A stretch of 64,000 nt of DNA from Hydrogenophilaceae bacterium (GCA_013389015.1 JACAEE010000034.1:19170-83169), one strand, 5' to 3'; shown: positions 9,360 to 19,866, numbered from the stretch's first letter. Translations and numbers: made by a program. The notes: a model not told the origin generated them from the letters alone.

Positions 9360-10310
9360 TCAGAAATACCCTTCCTGCTTCTTCTTCTCCATGCTCGCGG
9401 TCTGGTCGCGGTCGATCACGCGCCCTTGCCGCTCACTGGTGGTCGCCACGAGCATTTCCTGCACGATCTTTTCGAGCGTATCGGCGTCGCTCTCGACGGC
9501 GCCCGTCAGCGGATAGCAGCCGAGCGTGCGGAAGCGCACGCGCCGCATCGCCGGCTTCTCCCCCGGCTTCAGCCGCATGCGTTCGTCTTCGACCATGATC
9601 AGCGCGCCGTCGCGTTCCACGATCGGCCGCTCGGCCGCGAAATAGAGCGAGGCGATCTCGATGCGCTCCTGCAGGATGTATTGCCAGATATCGAGCTCGG
9701 TCCAGTTCGAGAGCGGGAACACGCGGATGCTTTCGCCCTTGGCGATGCGCGCATTGTAGAGCTTCCACAATTCCGGCCGCTGGTTCTTCGGATCCCAACG
9801 GTGCTGCGCGGTGCGGAACGAGAAGATGCGCTCCTTGGCCCGCGATTTCTCCTCGTCGCGCCGCGCGCCGCCGAACGCGGCGTCGAAGCCGTACTTGTCG
9901 AGCGCCTGCTTCAGCCCTTCGGTCTTCCACATGTCGGTGTGCAGCGGCCCGTGATCGAACGGATTGATCCCTTTGGCCAGCGCCTCCGGATTCTGATGCA
10001 CCAGCAGCTCCATGCCGAGTTCGCGCGCCGTGCGGTCGCGGATCTCGTACATCGCCTTGAACTTCCACGTCGTGTCCACATGCAGCAACGGGAACGGCGG
10101 CGGCGCGGGAAAGAACGCCTTCGCCGCCAGATGCAGCATCACGGCGCTGTCCTTGCCGGCGGAGAACAGCATGACCGGCTTCTCGCACTCGGCCGTCACC
10201 TCGCGCATGATGTGGATCGATTCCGCTTCGAGGCGCGCGAGATGCGAGAGGCGCGGCGCCGGCGCAACTGCGGCGCGGTCTTCGGCAAGGGTGGCGGCGT
10301 TTGAACTCAT
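9360..10310 (-). CDS. cysD: Sulfate adenylyltransferase small subunit
   Basis: A 316-residue PAPS-reductase-fold ATP pyrophosphatase, the catalytic subunit that makes adenylylsulfate from ATP and sulfate. The PP-loop is SAGKDS (50-55), a one-residue variant of SGGKDS. Further family motifs are [31 protein letters not shown] and the C-terminal basic motif GRVIDRDQ. Length and content are normal, with a slightly longer N-terminus. The ATG at 10310 has a weak upstream ribosome site. It should work as a complex with CysN from the downstream gene; the same message should carry both. The 134-bp region upstream shows no recognisable riboswitch. Confidence 0.96.
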   Translation of the reverse strand: MSSNAATLAEDRAAVAPAPRLSHLARLEAESIHIMREVTAECEKPVMLFSAGKDSAVMLHLAAKAFFPAPPPFPLLHVDTTWKFKAMYEIRDRTARELGMELLVHQNPEALAKGINPFDHGPLHTDMWKTEGLKQALDKYGFDAAFGGARRDEEKSRAKERIFSFRTAQHRWDPKNQRPELWKLYNARIAKGESIRVFPLSNWTELDIWQYILQERIEIASLYFAAERPIVERDGALIMVEDERMRLKPGEKPAMRRVRFRTLGCYPLTGAVESDADTLEKIVQEMLVATTSERQGRVIDRDQTASMEKKKQEGYF

Positions 10311-10385
10311 AACAATCTTGCGTCACGACATAGGACGGCGCCGGCAATGGAGGTCTGCTAAAAACAGCTCCCACAAAACTGCTCC

Positions 10386-10428
10386 GCGGCCAAGCGCCGT
10401 AGGCGGAGCTTGGCTTCATCGCATGAGC
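10386..10428. repeat. Inverted repeats in the cysD-SDR gap
   Basis: CCAAGC/GCTTGG flank a 12-nt spacer, followed by ATCGC-ATGA-GCGAT. Both lie between the SDR stop and the cysD promoter region. They may end SDR transcription; no T-run is present. Confidence 0.35.
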
Positions 10429-10444
10429 GATGCGCGCCCGCGGC

Positions 10445-11125
10445 CTAGACCCTGCCCGTCACCGGCAGCAGCGCGCCCGTCACCGCACGCGCCTCTTCCG
10501 AGGCGAGGAAGAGGATCACGGCGGCCAGATCGGCGGGCGCGACCCACTTCTTCGGATCAGCGCCGGGCATGTCGGCGCGATTGGCCGGCGTATCAAGCAC
10601 CGAGGGCAGCACCGCGTTGACGCAGACGTTCGTCTCTTTGAGCTCCTCCGCGAGCGCCTCCGTCAGCCGGTGCACGCCCGCTTTGGACGCGGTGTAGGGC
10701 CCCATGCCCGCCCCGCCCTTCAGCGCCGCGTTCGCGCCGACATTGACGATCCGCCCGGCCGGCGAGGCCTTGAGATGCGGGATCGCGGCGCGCGCGGCGT
10801 TCGCGGCCGTCTTCAGATTGATCAGGAACATCTTGTCCCAGAGCGAGGGATCGCCGCCCGCGACGGGCTGCCAGGCGAATCCCCCGGCGATGTTGGCGAG
10901 CGCATCCACGCCGCCGAGCTGGCGCGCGACCGTATCGATGGCGCCCTGGGCCGCATCGGCGTTGGTCAAGTCCACCCCGCCCTGCGCAAACGCCGCCGCG
11001 AAACCGTCCGGCGGCGGCGCGTAGTCGAGCGCTGCGACCTTCAGGCCCCGCGCCGCCGCCGCCGCGCACACCGCGCGCCCCAGGACCCCGAACGCGCCCG
11101 TCACCACAATCACCCGTTCCGCCAT
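10445..11125 (-). CDS. SDR-family oxidoreductase
   Basis: A 226-residue short-chain dehydrogenase. It has the glycine-rich loop TGAFGVLG at the N-terminus, NIAGG in place of the usual NNAG, and the catalytic Tyr/Lys in YTASKAG. The position of the catalytic Ser reads NVGANAAL, with Ala/Asn where Ser is expected, so activity may be altered. It is 20-30 residues shorter than typical SDRs. The ribosome site AAGGGAA precedes ATG. It lies 10 bp downstream of the lactate dehydrogenase on the same strand, so the two are probably co-transcribed. Substrate unknown. Confidence 0.86.
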   Translation of the reverse strand: MAERVIVVTGAFGVLGRAVCAAAAARGLKVAALDYAPPPDGFAAAFAQGGVDLTNADAAQGAIDTVARQLGGVDALANIAGGFAWQPVAGGDPSLWDKMFLINLKTAANAARAAIPHLKASPAGRIVNVGANAALKGGAGMGPYTASKAGVHRLTEALAEELKETNVCVNAVLPSVLDTPANRADMPGADPKKWVAPADLAAVILFLASEEARAVTGALLPVTGRV

Positions 11126-11135
11126 ATGGTTCCCT

Positions 11136-12275
11136 TCAAGCCAGTAAATCGGGCCCCGCGCGGCGCACGTCCGTGCATCCGGTCAGCGCCATCGCCACCC
11201 GCAATTCCGCGCGGATGATGTCGAGCGCGCGCTTGACGCCGCGCTCCCCGTCCGCGGCCAAGGCGTAGGCCCACGCGCGGCCGAGGAAAACCCCCTGCGC
11301 GCCGAGCGCCAGGCAGCGCAGCACGTCGAGACCTGAACGCACGCCGCCGTCCATGAACAGAGGGACCTTGCCGCCGATCGCATCCACGATCGCCGGCATC
11401 GCCTTGACGCTGGAGAGCGCTCCGTCGAGCTGCCGGCCGCCATGATTGGAGACGATGATCCCATCGGCGCCGTTCGCCAGCGCCTCGCGGGCGTCGGCAG
11501 GATCGAGCAGGCCCTTGATCACCAGCGGCCCCTTCCAGTGCCGGCGCACGAAATCAAGGTCCTTCCAGGTGACGCCCGCATCGAAATTCTGCTGCACCCA
11601 TTGGGAGAACTGGCCGACGCCGCGCGCGTCCTTCACCGCATCCTTGAGATTGCCGAAGATCAGCGGCTGGCCGCTCAGCTGCACGTCGAACAGCCAGTCG
11701 CGGTGGGTGAGCCCCTGCCAGGCGCGCTGCAGCGTCGATTTGAGCCCCGGCGGCGCCGACATGCCCGAATGCACATCGCGATAGCGCGCGCCCACGACCG
11801 GCAGATCGACCGTCATCACCAGCACCGGCGTACGCTGCGCCGTGATGCGCTCGAGAAACGCCGCCATGAAGCCGCGATCCTTGATCATGTAGAGCTGCTG
11901 CCAGATCGGCTGCCCCGTCTTGGCGACGACTTCCTCAAGGCTGCAGATCGACACCGTGGAGAGACAGAACGGCACGCCCGCCGCCTGCGCCGCGCGCGCC
12001 GCCTGCACTTCGCCGCGCCGCGCGAACATGCCGGCGAACCCGACGGGCCCGAGCGCCACCGGCATCGTCGTCTGCTGCCCGAACCATTCGGTTTTCATCG
12101 ATAGCTGCGAGACGTCGCGCATCACCAGCTGCCGAAGCGCAAGCGCCTCCAGATCCTCCACGTTCTTGCGCAGCGTGAGTTCGCCGTATGCGCCGCCGTC
12201 GAGATAATCGAACATCAGGAGCGGCAGCCGCCGACGCGCCAGCGCGCGGAAATCCTTCACCGAAGCCGCGATCAC
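11136..12275 (-). CDS. lldD: FMN-dependent L-lactate dehydrogenase (LldD type)
   Basis: A 379-residue member of the FMN-dependent alpha-hydroxy acid dehydrogenase family; LldD oxidises L-lactate to pyruvate at the inner membrane. Family marks are the N-terminal DYLDGGAYGE, the catalytic SNHGGRQLDG with His278 and Arg281, and the phosphate-binding FMDGGVRSG and GRAW. The GTG at 12275, preceded by GGGAGAGG, is the likely start because it gives the family's normal length; an upstream in-frame GTG would add unrelated low-complexity sequence. The SDR gene follows directly. Glycolate or other 2-hydroxy acids remain possible substrates. Confidence 0.92.
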   Translation of the reverse strand: MIAASVKDFRALARRRLPLLMFDYLDGGAYGELTLRKNVEDLEALALRQLVMRDVSQLSMKTEWFGQQTTMPVALGPVGFAGMFARRGEVQAARAAQAAGVPFCLSTVSICSLEEVVAKTGQPIWQQLYMIKDRGFMAAFLERITAQRTPVLVMTVDLPVVGARYRDVHSGMSAPPGLKSTLQRAWQGLTHRDWLFDVQLSGQPLIFGNLKDAVKDARGVGQFSQWVQQNFDAGVTWKDLDFVRRHWKGPLVIKGLLDPADAREALANGADGIIVSNHGGRQLDGALSSVKAMPAIVDAIGGKVPLFMDGGVRSGLDVLRCLALGAQGVFLGRAWAYALAADGERGVKRALDIIRAELRVAMALTGCTDVRRAGPDLLA

Positions 12276-12350
12276 GCGCCTCTCCCCTATTGTCCGCCGT
12301 CTCTGAGGGCCTGCTAGCCGGGTTTGGCCTAGCCCGCTAGGCTCCCCGCC

Positions 12351-13391
12351 GTGTCGCAACCCCACCCCCTCGCCGGCCTCGCCGTCGATTCAACGCTGTT
12401 CGCGCAGAAGCTCGAACCGCTGCGCGAGACGATGCTGCTGATCCGCATGAGCCGGGAGGCCTTTCGCGAGGCCAGTTTCCTGGACGACCGCATTCTCACG
12501 CCGCAAACCAGGGGCGTATGGGCCCGGCACGACGACGTCGCCGCGCGCCTCGCCGGCGCGGCCGCCAAGCCGCTGCACTTCATCTTTCACGCGGGCCACG
12601 CCGGCTCCACGCTGGTCTCGCGGCTGCTCGATGAGACGGGCTGCGTCCAGCCGCTGCGCGAACCGCCGCCCTTGCGCCAACTGGCCGAGCTGCAGGACGG
12701 CCTCGGGCGTCCGGAGTCGCTGGTGAGCGAGGCGCAATGGGCGGTCTGGCTTGCGACCCAGATCGCGCTGTGGCGCCGCGGCTGGCCCGAGTGCGACGCC
12801 GTCATCCTCAAGGCCACGTCCAGCGCCGCGCGCTTGGCCGCGCGCCTCCTCGACGCCGCGCCCGACGCCCGCGCCATCCATCTGACGCTCGCCTGCGAGC
12901 CCTACCTCGCCACCCTGCTGGCCGGCGCCAATACGCCCATCGATCTGCGCGGCATGGGCGGCGAACGCATCCGCCGGCTCACGGCCTATCTGGGCGAAGC
13001 GCCCGGCGCGCTCCACGCGCTGAGCCTCGGCGAACTCGCCGCCATGACTTGGCTCGCGGAGCGGCTCACGCAGGCTCGCCTCGCCGCGACCCATGGCGCC
13101 CGCCTGCGCGTGGTCGATTTCGACGCCCTGCTCGCCGATCCGCCGGGAGAAATGGCCGCCATCGCCGTCCATTTCGGATTGGCGGCGCCGCCGGGATGGG
13201 CCGAACGCCTGCCCCATAGCCGGGCGCTCGCCACCTATTCAAAGGCGCCGGAGCATCCCTACTCGCCGGCCTTGCGCGCCCAGATTCTGGCTGAAGCCCG
13301 CGCCGCCCACGCCGCCCAGATCCGCGCCGGCCTCGCCTGGCTGGAGCGCCTGGGCGCCCGCCACCGGGAGGTTGCGGCCGTGCTTGGCTAG
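12351..13391 (+). CDS. Sulfotransferase-like P-loop protein
   Basis: A 346-residue soluble, alanine/leucine-rich protein. The clearest motif is FIFHAGHAGSTLVSRLLDE, in which AGHAGSTL (81-88) matches the PAPS-binding 5'-phosphosulfate loop of sulfotransferases of the RSGSTLL type. The downstream arrangement, with a segment VVDFDALLADPPGEMAAIA near the C-terminus, also fits that fold. It starts with GTG without a strong ribosome site; a TAGG-containing -10-like element sits 13 bp upstream, so the message may be nearly leaderless. PAPS made by the nearby CysC could be its donor (inference). It could also be a nucleotide-binding protein without transferase activity. Confidence 0.65.
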   Translation: MSQPHPLAGLAVDSTLFAQKLEPLRETMLLIRMSREAFREASFLDDRILTPQTRGVWARHDDVAARLAGAAAKPLHFIFHAGHAGSTLVSRLLDETGCVQPLREPPPLRQLAELQDGLGRPESLVSEAQWAVWLATQIALWRRGWPECDAVILKATSSAARLAARLLDAAPDARAIHLTLACEPYLATLLAGANTPIDLRGMGGERIRRLTAYLGEAPGALHALSLGELAAMTWLAERLTQARLAATHGARLRVVDFDALLADPPGEMAAIAVHFGLAAPPGWAERLPHSRALATYSKAPEHPYSPALRAQILAEARAAHAAQIRAGLAWLERLGARHREVAAVLG

Positions 13392-13400
13392 CCCTATACG
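13372..13400 (+). promoter_or_regulatory. Predicted sigma70 promoter of tRNA-Val
   Basis: TTGCGG (13372-13377) and TATACG (13395-13400) are separated by 17 bp, inside and just past the 3' end of the upstream gene. The predicted start lies near 13407. A hairpin CGTCGGC/GCCGACG at 13411-13433 falls in the leader before the tRNA. Confidence 0.55.
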
Positions 13401-13442
13401 CATCCACCCGCGTCGGCCGGTCCCCCGCCGACGACCCTGGAA

Positions 13443-13517
<75 letters not shown>

Positions 13518-13598
13518 TGACATCGTCGCGCCCGCTTCGCAGGCCAGCCATACCTGCCCTTAACCCTCGCGCGCGACCTTCCGCGTCGGGGGCAGGTC

Positions 13599-15161
13599 AT
13601 GCCGGAGGCAGCGGCGGCGAGAAATGAGGCGCGCGAAGCGCTGCGCAAGCTGGCGCTGGTGGAGCAGCTCGCCGGCGTCGGCCATTGGCGCTTCGATTTC
13701 GTGACCCGCAAGGCGACCTGGTCGCCGCAGATGTTTCACATCCATGGCGCAGCGCCCGGCGATTTCGACCCGAGCGATCCGAGCGTGCTCGACGCGCTCG
13801 AGGCGACGGATCGCGCCCGGCTCCTGGCGCTCGTCGCCCGCGCCGAGGCGACCGGCGAAGGCTATGCCGCACGTCTGCGCCTCAACCGCCTCTCCGACGG
13901 CGCCCAGCGGATCGTGGTGGTGAGAGCGGAGGTCGAGCGCGACGAATCCGGCGCGCCGTCCGCGATCTTCGGCGTCTTCCAGGACGTCACCGATCAGGAG
14001 CGCGCGGTGCGCGACGCCGAAGCGGCGGTGCGCGCCAAGCTCAACTTCCTCGCCAATATCAGCCACGAACTGCGCACGCCGCTGACCTCGATCCTGGGCT
14101 TCTCGCGCCTGCTTGAACAGGCGGCGGATCTGCCGGCGGACGCCCATCGCTGCGCCGCGCGCATCGTCGGCGCCGGCGAAACGCTGCTCGCCATCGTCAA
14201 CGATCTCCTGGACCTCGCGGCGATGGACGCCGCTTCGCTGCGTCTGCGGACCGAACAGGTTCGTGTTCGCGACCTCGTGCAATCGACGCTCGACCTCGTC
14301 GAGGCCGACGCGGTCGCCAAGAACCTGCTGCTCGCCTGCCGCATCGCGCCCGATGTTCCCGAGCACGTCATGGGCGACGGCGGGCGCCTGCGTCAGGTGC
14401 TGCTCAATCTTGTCGCCAACGCGGTGAAGTTCACCGAATCCGGCGCCGTGCGCGTGCATGTCGAGGCCGCCGGCCGCGCGCTGCGCTTCAGCGTCATCGA
14501 CACCGGCCCCGGCATCGCGGAGGACCGCCAGAGCCGCATCTTCGCACGCTTCACCCAGGCCGATCCGGACGTCGCCGCACGGTATGGCGGCGCAGGGCTG
14601 GGCCTGGCGATCTGCAAGCGCCTCGTCACGCTCATGGGCGGCGCGATCGGCGTGCAAAGCGCGCCGGGCGAGGGCGCGAGCTTCTGGTTCATCGTGCCGC
14701 TGGCGCCGGCCGCGGCGCAGACCGAATCCGAACCCAAGCCGCCCCGCGCGCTCGACATTCTGCTCATCGAGGATCACGCCGCGATCCAGGACGTCGTGCG
14801 CGCCGTGCTCGCGCCGCTTGGTTGCCGCATCGAGGTCGCCGCCGACGGCGCGGCCGCCGTGCGCATCGCCGCGAAGCGCGGCTTCGATGTCATCATCGCC
14901 GACGCCAACATCCCGATGATCAAGGGCCCCGACGCCGTGCGCGCGATCCGCAGCGCCGGCGCCAACCGGCGCACGCCAGTCATCGCCATGTCCGCGCATT
15001 CCGACCCGGGCTTCGAGATCGCGTTTCGCCGCGCCGGCGCCGACGCCTATCTCGCCAAGCCCATCGTCGTGCGCGATCTGCTCGCCGCCATCGCCAGCGT
15101 CACGACGCCGCACGGCGCAAACGAATCGAATGAATCCGAATGGGGCTTGGCGCGCGCGTGA
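13599..15161 (+). CDS. PAS-containing hybrid sensor histidine kinase/response regulator
   Basis: A 520-residue cytoplasmic hybrid kinase without membrane segments. A PAS domain spans about 20-130. A HisKA domain follows with the H-box NISHELRTPLTSIL (His156). The HATPase domain (about 255-365) has N-box NLVANAVKFT, DTGPGI, FARFTQAD and GGAGLGLAI. The C-terminal receiver (about 378-505) keeps its acidic pocket (IEDH), a phospho-acceptor Asp in IADANIPM and the Lys of AKP. It ends 7 bp from the convergent cpdR gene. A direct link to CpdR is possible but unproven; it is not CckA, which has membrane segments and a different PAS layout. The input signal is unknown. Confidence 0.9.
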   Translation: MPEAAAARNEAREALRKLALVEQLAGVGHWRFDFVTRKATWSPQMFHIHGAAPGDFDPSDPSVLDALEATDRARLLALVARAEATGEGYAARLRLNRLSDGAQRIVVVRAEVERDESGAPSAIFGVFQDVTDQERAVRDAEAAVRAKLNFLANISHELRTPLTSILGFSRLLEQAADLPADAHRCAARIVGAGETLLAIVNDLLDLAAMDAASLRLRTEQVRVRDLVQSTLDLVEADAVAKNLLLACRIAPDVPEHVMGDGGRLRQVLLNLVANAVKFTESGAVRVHVEAAGRALRFSVIDTGPGIAEDRQSRIFARFTQADPDVAARYGGAGLGLAICKRLVTLMGGAIGVQSAPGEGASFWFIVPLAPAAAQTESEPKPPRALDILLIEDHAAIQDVVRAVLAPLGCRIEVAADGAAAVRIAAKRGFDVIIADANIPMIKGPDAVRAIRSAGANRRTPVIAMSAHSDPGFEIAFRRAGADAYLAKPIVVRDLLAAIASVTTPHGANESNESEWGLARA

Positions 15162-15168
15162 TCGCGGG

Positions 15169-15531
15169 TCACGCCGCAGCGATCACGCGCTCGAGCTCGA
15201 TCACCAGATCCTTAAGATGGAAAGGCTTGGACAGAACCTTGGCGTCCTTCGGCGTGCGGTGCGCCTGGGAGAGCGCCACCGCGGCGAACCCGGTGATGAA
15301 CACGATCTTGAGGCCGGGATCGATTTCCGCGGCCCGCCGCGCCAGTTCGATCCCGTCCAGCCCGGGCATCACAATGTCGGTCAGCAGGAGTTCGTAGGCG
15401 CTCCGCTCCAGGGCCTCCCAGGCCGAATCGCCGTCGCCGAAGGAATCGACGTCATGACCTGCGCGCGTCAGGTTAAGGGTCAGGAACGACCGCAGCGAAT
15501 CATCGTCTTCAGCCAACAGAATCCGCGCCAT
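15169..15531 (-). CDS. cpdR: Response regulator CpdR, adaptor control of ClpXP
   Basis: A 120-residue single-domain receiver that matches CpdR closely. Family marks are ILLAEDDD at the N-terminus, phospho-acceptor Asp52 in TDIVMPG, and the long conserved block ELARRAAEIDPGLKI..FITGFAAVAL with PKDAKVLSKPFHLKDL at the end. In Caulobacter unphosphorylated CpdR directs ClpXP to the pole and to substrates such as PdeA and, indirectly, CtrA; ChpT phosphorylates it, and chpT is in this window. The likely start is ATG 15531; ATG 15540 is also possible and is nearer to AAAGG. An N-formylglutamate amidohydrolase gene is divergent. Confidence 0.95.
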   Translation of the reverse strand: MARILLAEDDDSLRSFLTLNLTRAGHDVDSFGDGDSAWEALERSAYELLLTDIVMPGLDGIELARRAAEIDPGLKIVFITGFAAVALSQAHRTPKDAKVLSKPFHLKDLVIELERVIAAA

Positions 15532-15650
15532 CGCGCCCATCACCTTTCTTCCGCCCCTACCCAATAGCGCAGCCAAGGTAAAGACCGGCTTAGAGTTACC
15601 ATGCGCTGCATGTTGTTGACGGTTTGCGACGGGATTGAGAACGTCCGCCG

Positions 15651-16571
15651 ATGGATTTGAACGAGGCCTCCGCGATGGTCGCGCTCGACGCGGCGGGCGA
15701 GGCCGCGCCGTGGGCGGAGAGCGCCGGCGAGAGCGCCGCGCCGTTCACCCTGGTCACGCCGCTCGCGCGCACCTCGCCGCTGGTGTTCGCCTCGCCGCAC
15801 TCGGGCCGGCGCTACCCGGCCGCCTTCCTCGCGCAGACCCGGGTGAGCCTGCAGAGTCTGCGCCGCGCCGAAGACGCCTATGTCGACGAGCTCTTCAGTG
15901 CGGCGGCCGCAGGCCGGGCGCCCCTGATCGCCGCCGCCTACGCCCGCGCCTATGTCGACCTCAACCGCGATCCCGCCGAGATCGACCCGGAAATGTTTCA
16001 GGAGCGCCTGCCGCCACCGCCTGCCGCCGGCGCCCCGCGGGTGCAGGCGGGGCTGGGCGCGATCCCCCGCATCGCCGGGGACGGCCAGCCCATCTATCGC
16101 GGCAAGCTCCGCTACGCCGAGGCCGAGCGTCGGATCGCCGCCGTCCACCGCCCCTACCACGCCATGCTGCAGACGCTGGTGGAGGAGACCCGCGCCTTCG
16201 TCGGCTGCGCCGTGCTGATCGATTGCCATTCGATGCCGAGCTGCGCGCGCGGCCCCAACGCGCCCGACGTCGTGCTGGGCGACCGCTTCGGCGCCTCCTG
16301 CCACCCCACCGTGACCAATCTGGTGGAGGCGACGCTGCGCCGGCTGGGCTATCGCGTCGCCCGCAACGCGCCCTTCGCCGGGGGCCACACCACCCAGCTC
16401 TACGGCCGCCCCGGCCGGCGCGTGCACGCGCTGCAGATCGAGCTCTCGCGCGGCCTCTATATCGACGAACGCACCATGCTGCGCACCCAAGGCTTCTTCA
16501 AAGTCCGCGCCGACATGGCGCGGCTGGGCGAAGCGCTGGCCGCTGCGGAGTTGCATAAGAGCTTGGGTTAG
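15651..16571 (+). CDS. N-formylglutamate amidohydrolase family protein
   Basis: A 306-residue FGase family enzyme (PF05013 type), which hydrolyses N-formylglutamate to glutamate and formate, the last step of one histidine-degradation route. The motifs SPHSGRRYP, AYVDLNRDPAEIDP and the metal-site LIDCHSMPS, together with GGHTTQLYG, are those of the family. No other hut genes are nearby, so its role in histidine breakdown is not supported by context; homologues beside cpdR act on unknown N-formyl substrates. An internal ATG at 15675 is an alternative start. Confidence 0.88.
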   Translation: MDLNEASAMVALDAAGEAAPWAESAGESAAPFTLVTPLARTSPLVFASPHSGRRYPAAFLAQTRVSLQSLRRAEDAYVDELFSAAAAGRAPLIAAAYARAYVDLNRDPAEIDPEMFQERLPPPPAAGAPRVQAGLGAIPRIAGDGQPIYRGKLRYAEAERRIAAVHRPYHAMLQTLVEETRAFVGCAVLIDCHSMPSCARGPNAPDVVLGDRFGASCHPTVTNLVEATLRRLGYRVARNAPFAGGHTTQLYGRPGRRVHALQIELSRGLYIDERTMLRTQGFFKVRADMARLGEALAAAELHKSLG

Positions 16572-16614
16572 CCGGGCGCGCGACGCGCGCCTGTCGCGGA
16601 AGGCAAGACTGGTC

Positions 16615-17385
16615 ATGGATCTTGGACTCAAAGGCAAGAAAGCGATCGTGCTCGGCGGCACGCGCGGAATCGGGCGGGCGATCGCCGAGACCCTGGCGCG
16701 CGAGGGCGCGGATGTTGCGATTTGCGCCCGCAACGCCGGACAGGTTGAGGAAGCGGTCGGCGCGCTCAAAGCGCTCGGCGTCAAAGCGACGGGCGCGTCC
16801 GTGGATATCACCGACGGCCCGGCGCTGAAGGCCTGGATCGCCGCTGCGGGCGCGGAGCTCGGCGGCGCCGACATCCTTGTCTCCAACGCCGGGGCCATGG
16901 CGCAGGGCGCCGACCCCGCATCCTGGGAGCAGAACTTCAAGCTCGACGTGCTCGGCGCCGTGAACGCCTTCGACGCCGCGCAGCCCCTGCTCGAAGCCGG
17001 CGCCGCGAAGCATGGCGACGCCGCGTTCGTGATCATCGCGTCCGTTTCCGCGGCGGTGGCGGACAACGCCAGCTCCTACGGCCCGGTGAAGGCGTCGCTC
17101 ATCCACATGGCCAAGGGCCTCGCACGCCAGCACGCCAAGAGGCGCATCCGCGTCAACGTCGTCTCGCCGGGCATGGTCTATTTCGAGGGCGGCGTCTGGC
17201 ACATGGTCGAGCAGAACATGCCAGACGTCTTCAAGACAGCGATGGCGCGCAATCCCACCGGCCGCGCAGCGACGCCGCAGGAGGTCGCCAACGCCGCCGT
17301 GTTCCTGGCGAGCCCCGTTTCGTCCTACACCACCGGAATCAACCTGCTGGTGGACGGCGCCATCTCAAACCGCGTGAACTTCTGA
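16615..17385 (+). CDS. SDR-family oxidoreductase
   Basis: A 256-residue classical short-chain dehydrogenase. The cofactor loop is GGTRGIGRAIAE, the NAG motif is SNAGAM, the catalytic Ser lies in IIASVSA and the Tyr/Lys pair in YGPVKAS. ICARN after beta 2 suggests NADP(H) preference. Length is typical. The ribosome site GGAAGG lies about 11 bp upstream of the ATG. It is 43 bp downstream of the amidohydrolase on the same strand and may share its transcript. Substrate unknown; the closest annotations would be 3-oxoacyl-ACP reductase-like. Confidence 0.88.
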   Translation: MDLGLKGKKAIVLGGTRGIGRAIAETLAREGADVAICARNAGQVEEAVGALKALGVKATGASVDITDGPALKAWIAAAGAELGGADILVSNAGAMAQGADPASWEQNFKLDVLGAVNAFDAAQPLLEAGAAKHGDAAFVIIASVSAAVADNASSYGPVKASLIHMAKGLARQHAKRRIRVNVVSPGMVYFEGGVWHMVEQNMPDVFKTAMARNPTGRAATPQEVANAAVFLASPVSSYTTGINLLVDGAISNRVNF

Positions 17386-17393
17386 CGCCGCTT

Positions 17394-17482
17394 CGGCCCG
17401 CGGCGCGCCACTAGCTAAGGCGCCCGATCGCGGGGGCCGGGCCCGCCCGCACCCCAGAGCCGGTTCCGGCCCGCGGCGCGCC
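17394..17482. repeat. Direct repeat of a 16-mer in the SDR-typA gap
   Basis: CGGCCCGCGGCGCGCC occurs at 17394-17409 and again at 17467-17482, 73 bp apart. The whole gap 17386-17864 also holds the small RNA candidate and an A+T-rich block at 17640-17735, the likely upstream region of typA. Confidence 0.55.
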
Positions 17483-17519
17483 TCGACGGCGCCGCTCGCC
17501 GTCACGGTCCCGGCGCGCC

Positions 17520-17610
17520 AAATAAAGAAAACCCCGGTCCAAGGACCGGGGTTTGAGTTAGATAGGGAGGAAACGCCCGATAGGGCGGGCGGCGTCGCGA
17601 AACGCCGCTG
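17520..17610 (-). ncRNA. Predicted small RNA with a CCUCCC motif
   Basis: On the minus strand, in order: a promoter-like TTGCGA-N16-TATTTT, then a tight hairpin (17589-17608, 7-bp stem), a second hairpin CGCCC/GGGCG (17574-17587), an unpaired stretch holding CCUCCC (17565-17570), and a 12-bp hairpin (17529-17554) followed by TTTTCTTTATT. The predicted RNA is about 90 nt. CCUCC can pair with Shine-Dalgarno sequences, as in several known alphaproteobacterial small RNAs such as the CcsR RNAs of Rhodobacter. The whole unit is computed by eye; no homologue is claimed. Confidence 0.6.
17521..17554 (-). terminator. Strong intrinsic terminator
   Basis: AAACCCCGGTCC and GGACCGGGGTTT form a perfect 12-bp stem with a minimal loop. 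Read on the minus strand it is followed by TTTTCTTTATT, a classical U-tract. On the plus strand it is followed by GAGTTAG, so termination of the SDR transcript there would be weaker. Confidence 0.85.
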
Positions 17611-17616
17611 AGGTTG

Positions 17617-17644
17617 AAAATACGCTGCACCGCACAAATCGCAA
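17617..17644 (-). promoter_or_regulatory. Predicted promoter of the small RNA
   Basis: Minus strand: -35 TTGCGA (17639-17644) and -10 TATTTT (17617-17622) with a 16-bp spacer, giving a predicted start near 17610, immediately before the first hairpin. Confidence 0.5.
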
Positions 17645-17864
17645 GTCCATTTTTACGCCGCATAAATTCACTGAACGGCCAATTACGCAATAACTGATTG
17701 TTTTTGTTGATATAAATTGCCTCTATGATTTTTTGCGCCTGCACACATGCGCGGATGGCGCCCTCGCCAAGGCGCCCGATCAGCGGCTTTCCTTGCGCGG
17801 CGCCCTTCGCGTGTGCAGAAAGCGCCGCCGCGCTCCTCCTGCGCCTCCGCCAAAACGAGCCTCC

Positions 17865-19706
<1,842 letters not shown>

Positions 19707-19841
19707 GGCGTGGGCGCCCCATCTACGGCGGCGGAGAGATCGCGCCAGTCTCGGAGGCTGGTTCACAATTGGGGTGGCGGGCGTCCGCCCTTGATTGCGC
19801 GATCGACCCTCTCGCGCCAGCAGACCCCGCCCCGGCGCGCG

Positions 19842-19866
19842 ATTCGCTTCACAAAGTCAAGCGAAT
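19842..19866. repeat. Inverted repeat upstream of the XRE regulator
   Basis: ATTCGCTT and AAGCGAAT form perfect 8-bp arms around a 9-nt spacer, in the 350-bp gap between typA and the regulator. It could be an operator or the end of the typA transcript. The rest of the gap up to the CtrA-like box shows nothing I recognise. Confidence 0.45.

Noticed and set aside
17640..17735. Short peptide gene in the A+T-rich block before typA
   Set aside because: The minus-strand ATG at about 17660 opens a short frame, but it runs through the hairpins and the terminator of the small RNA and has no ribosome site.
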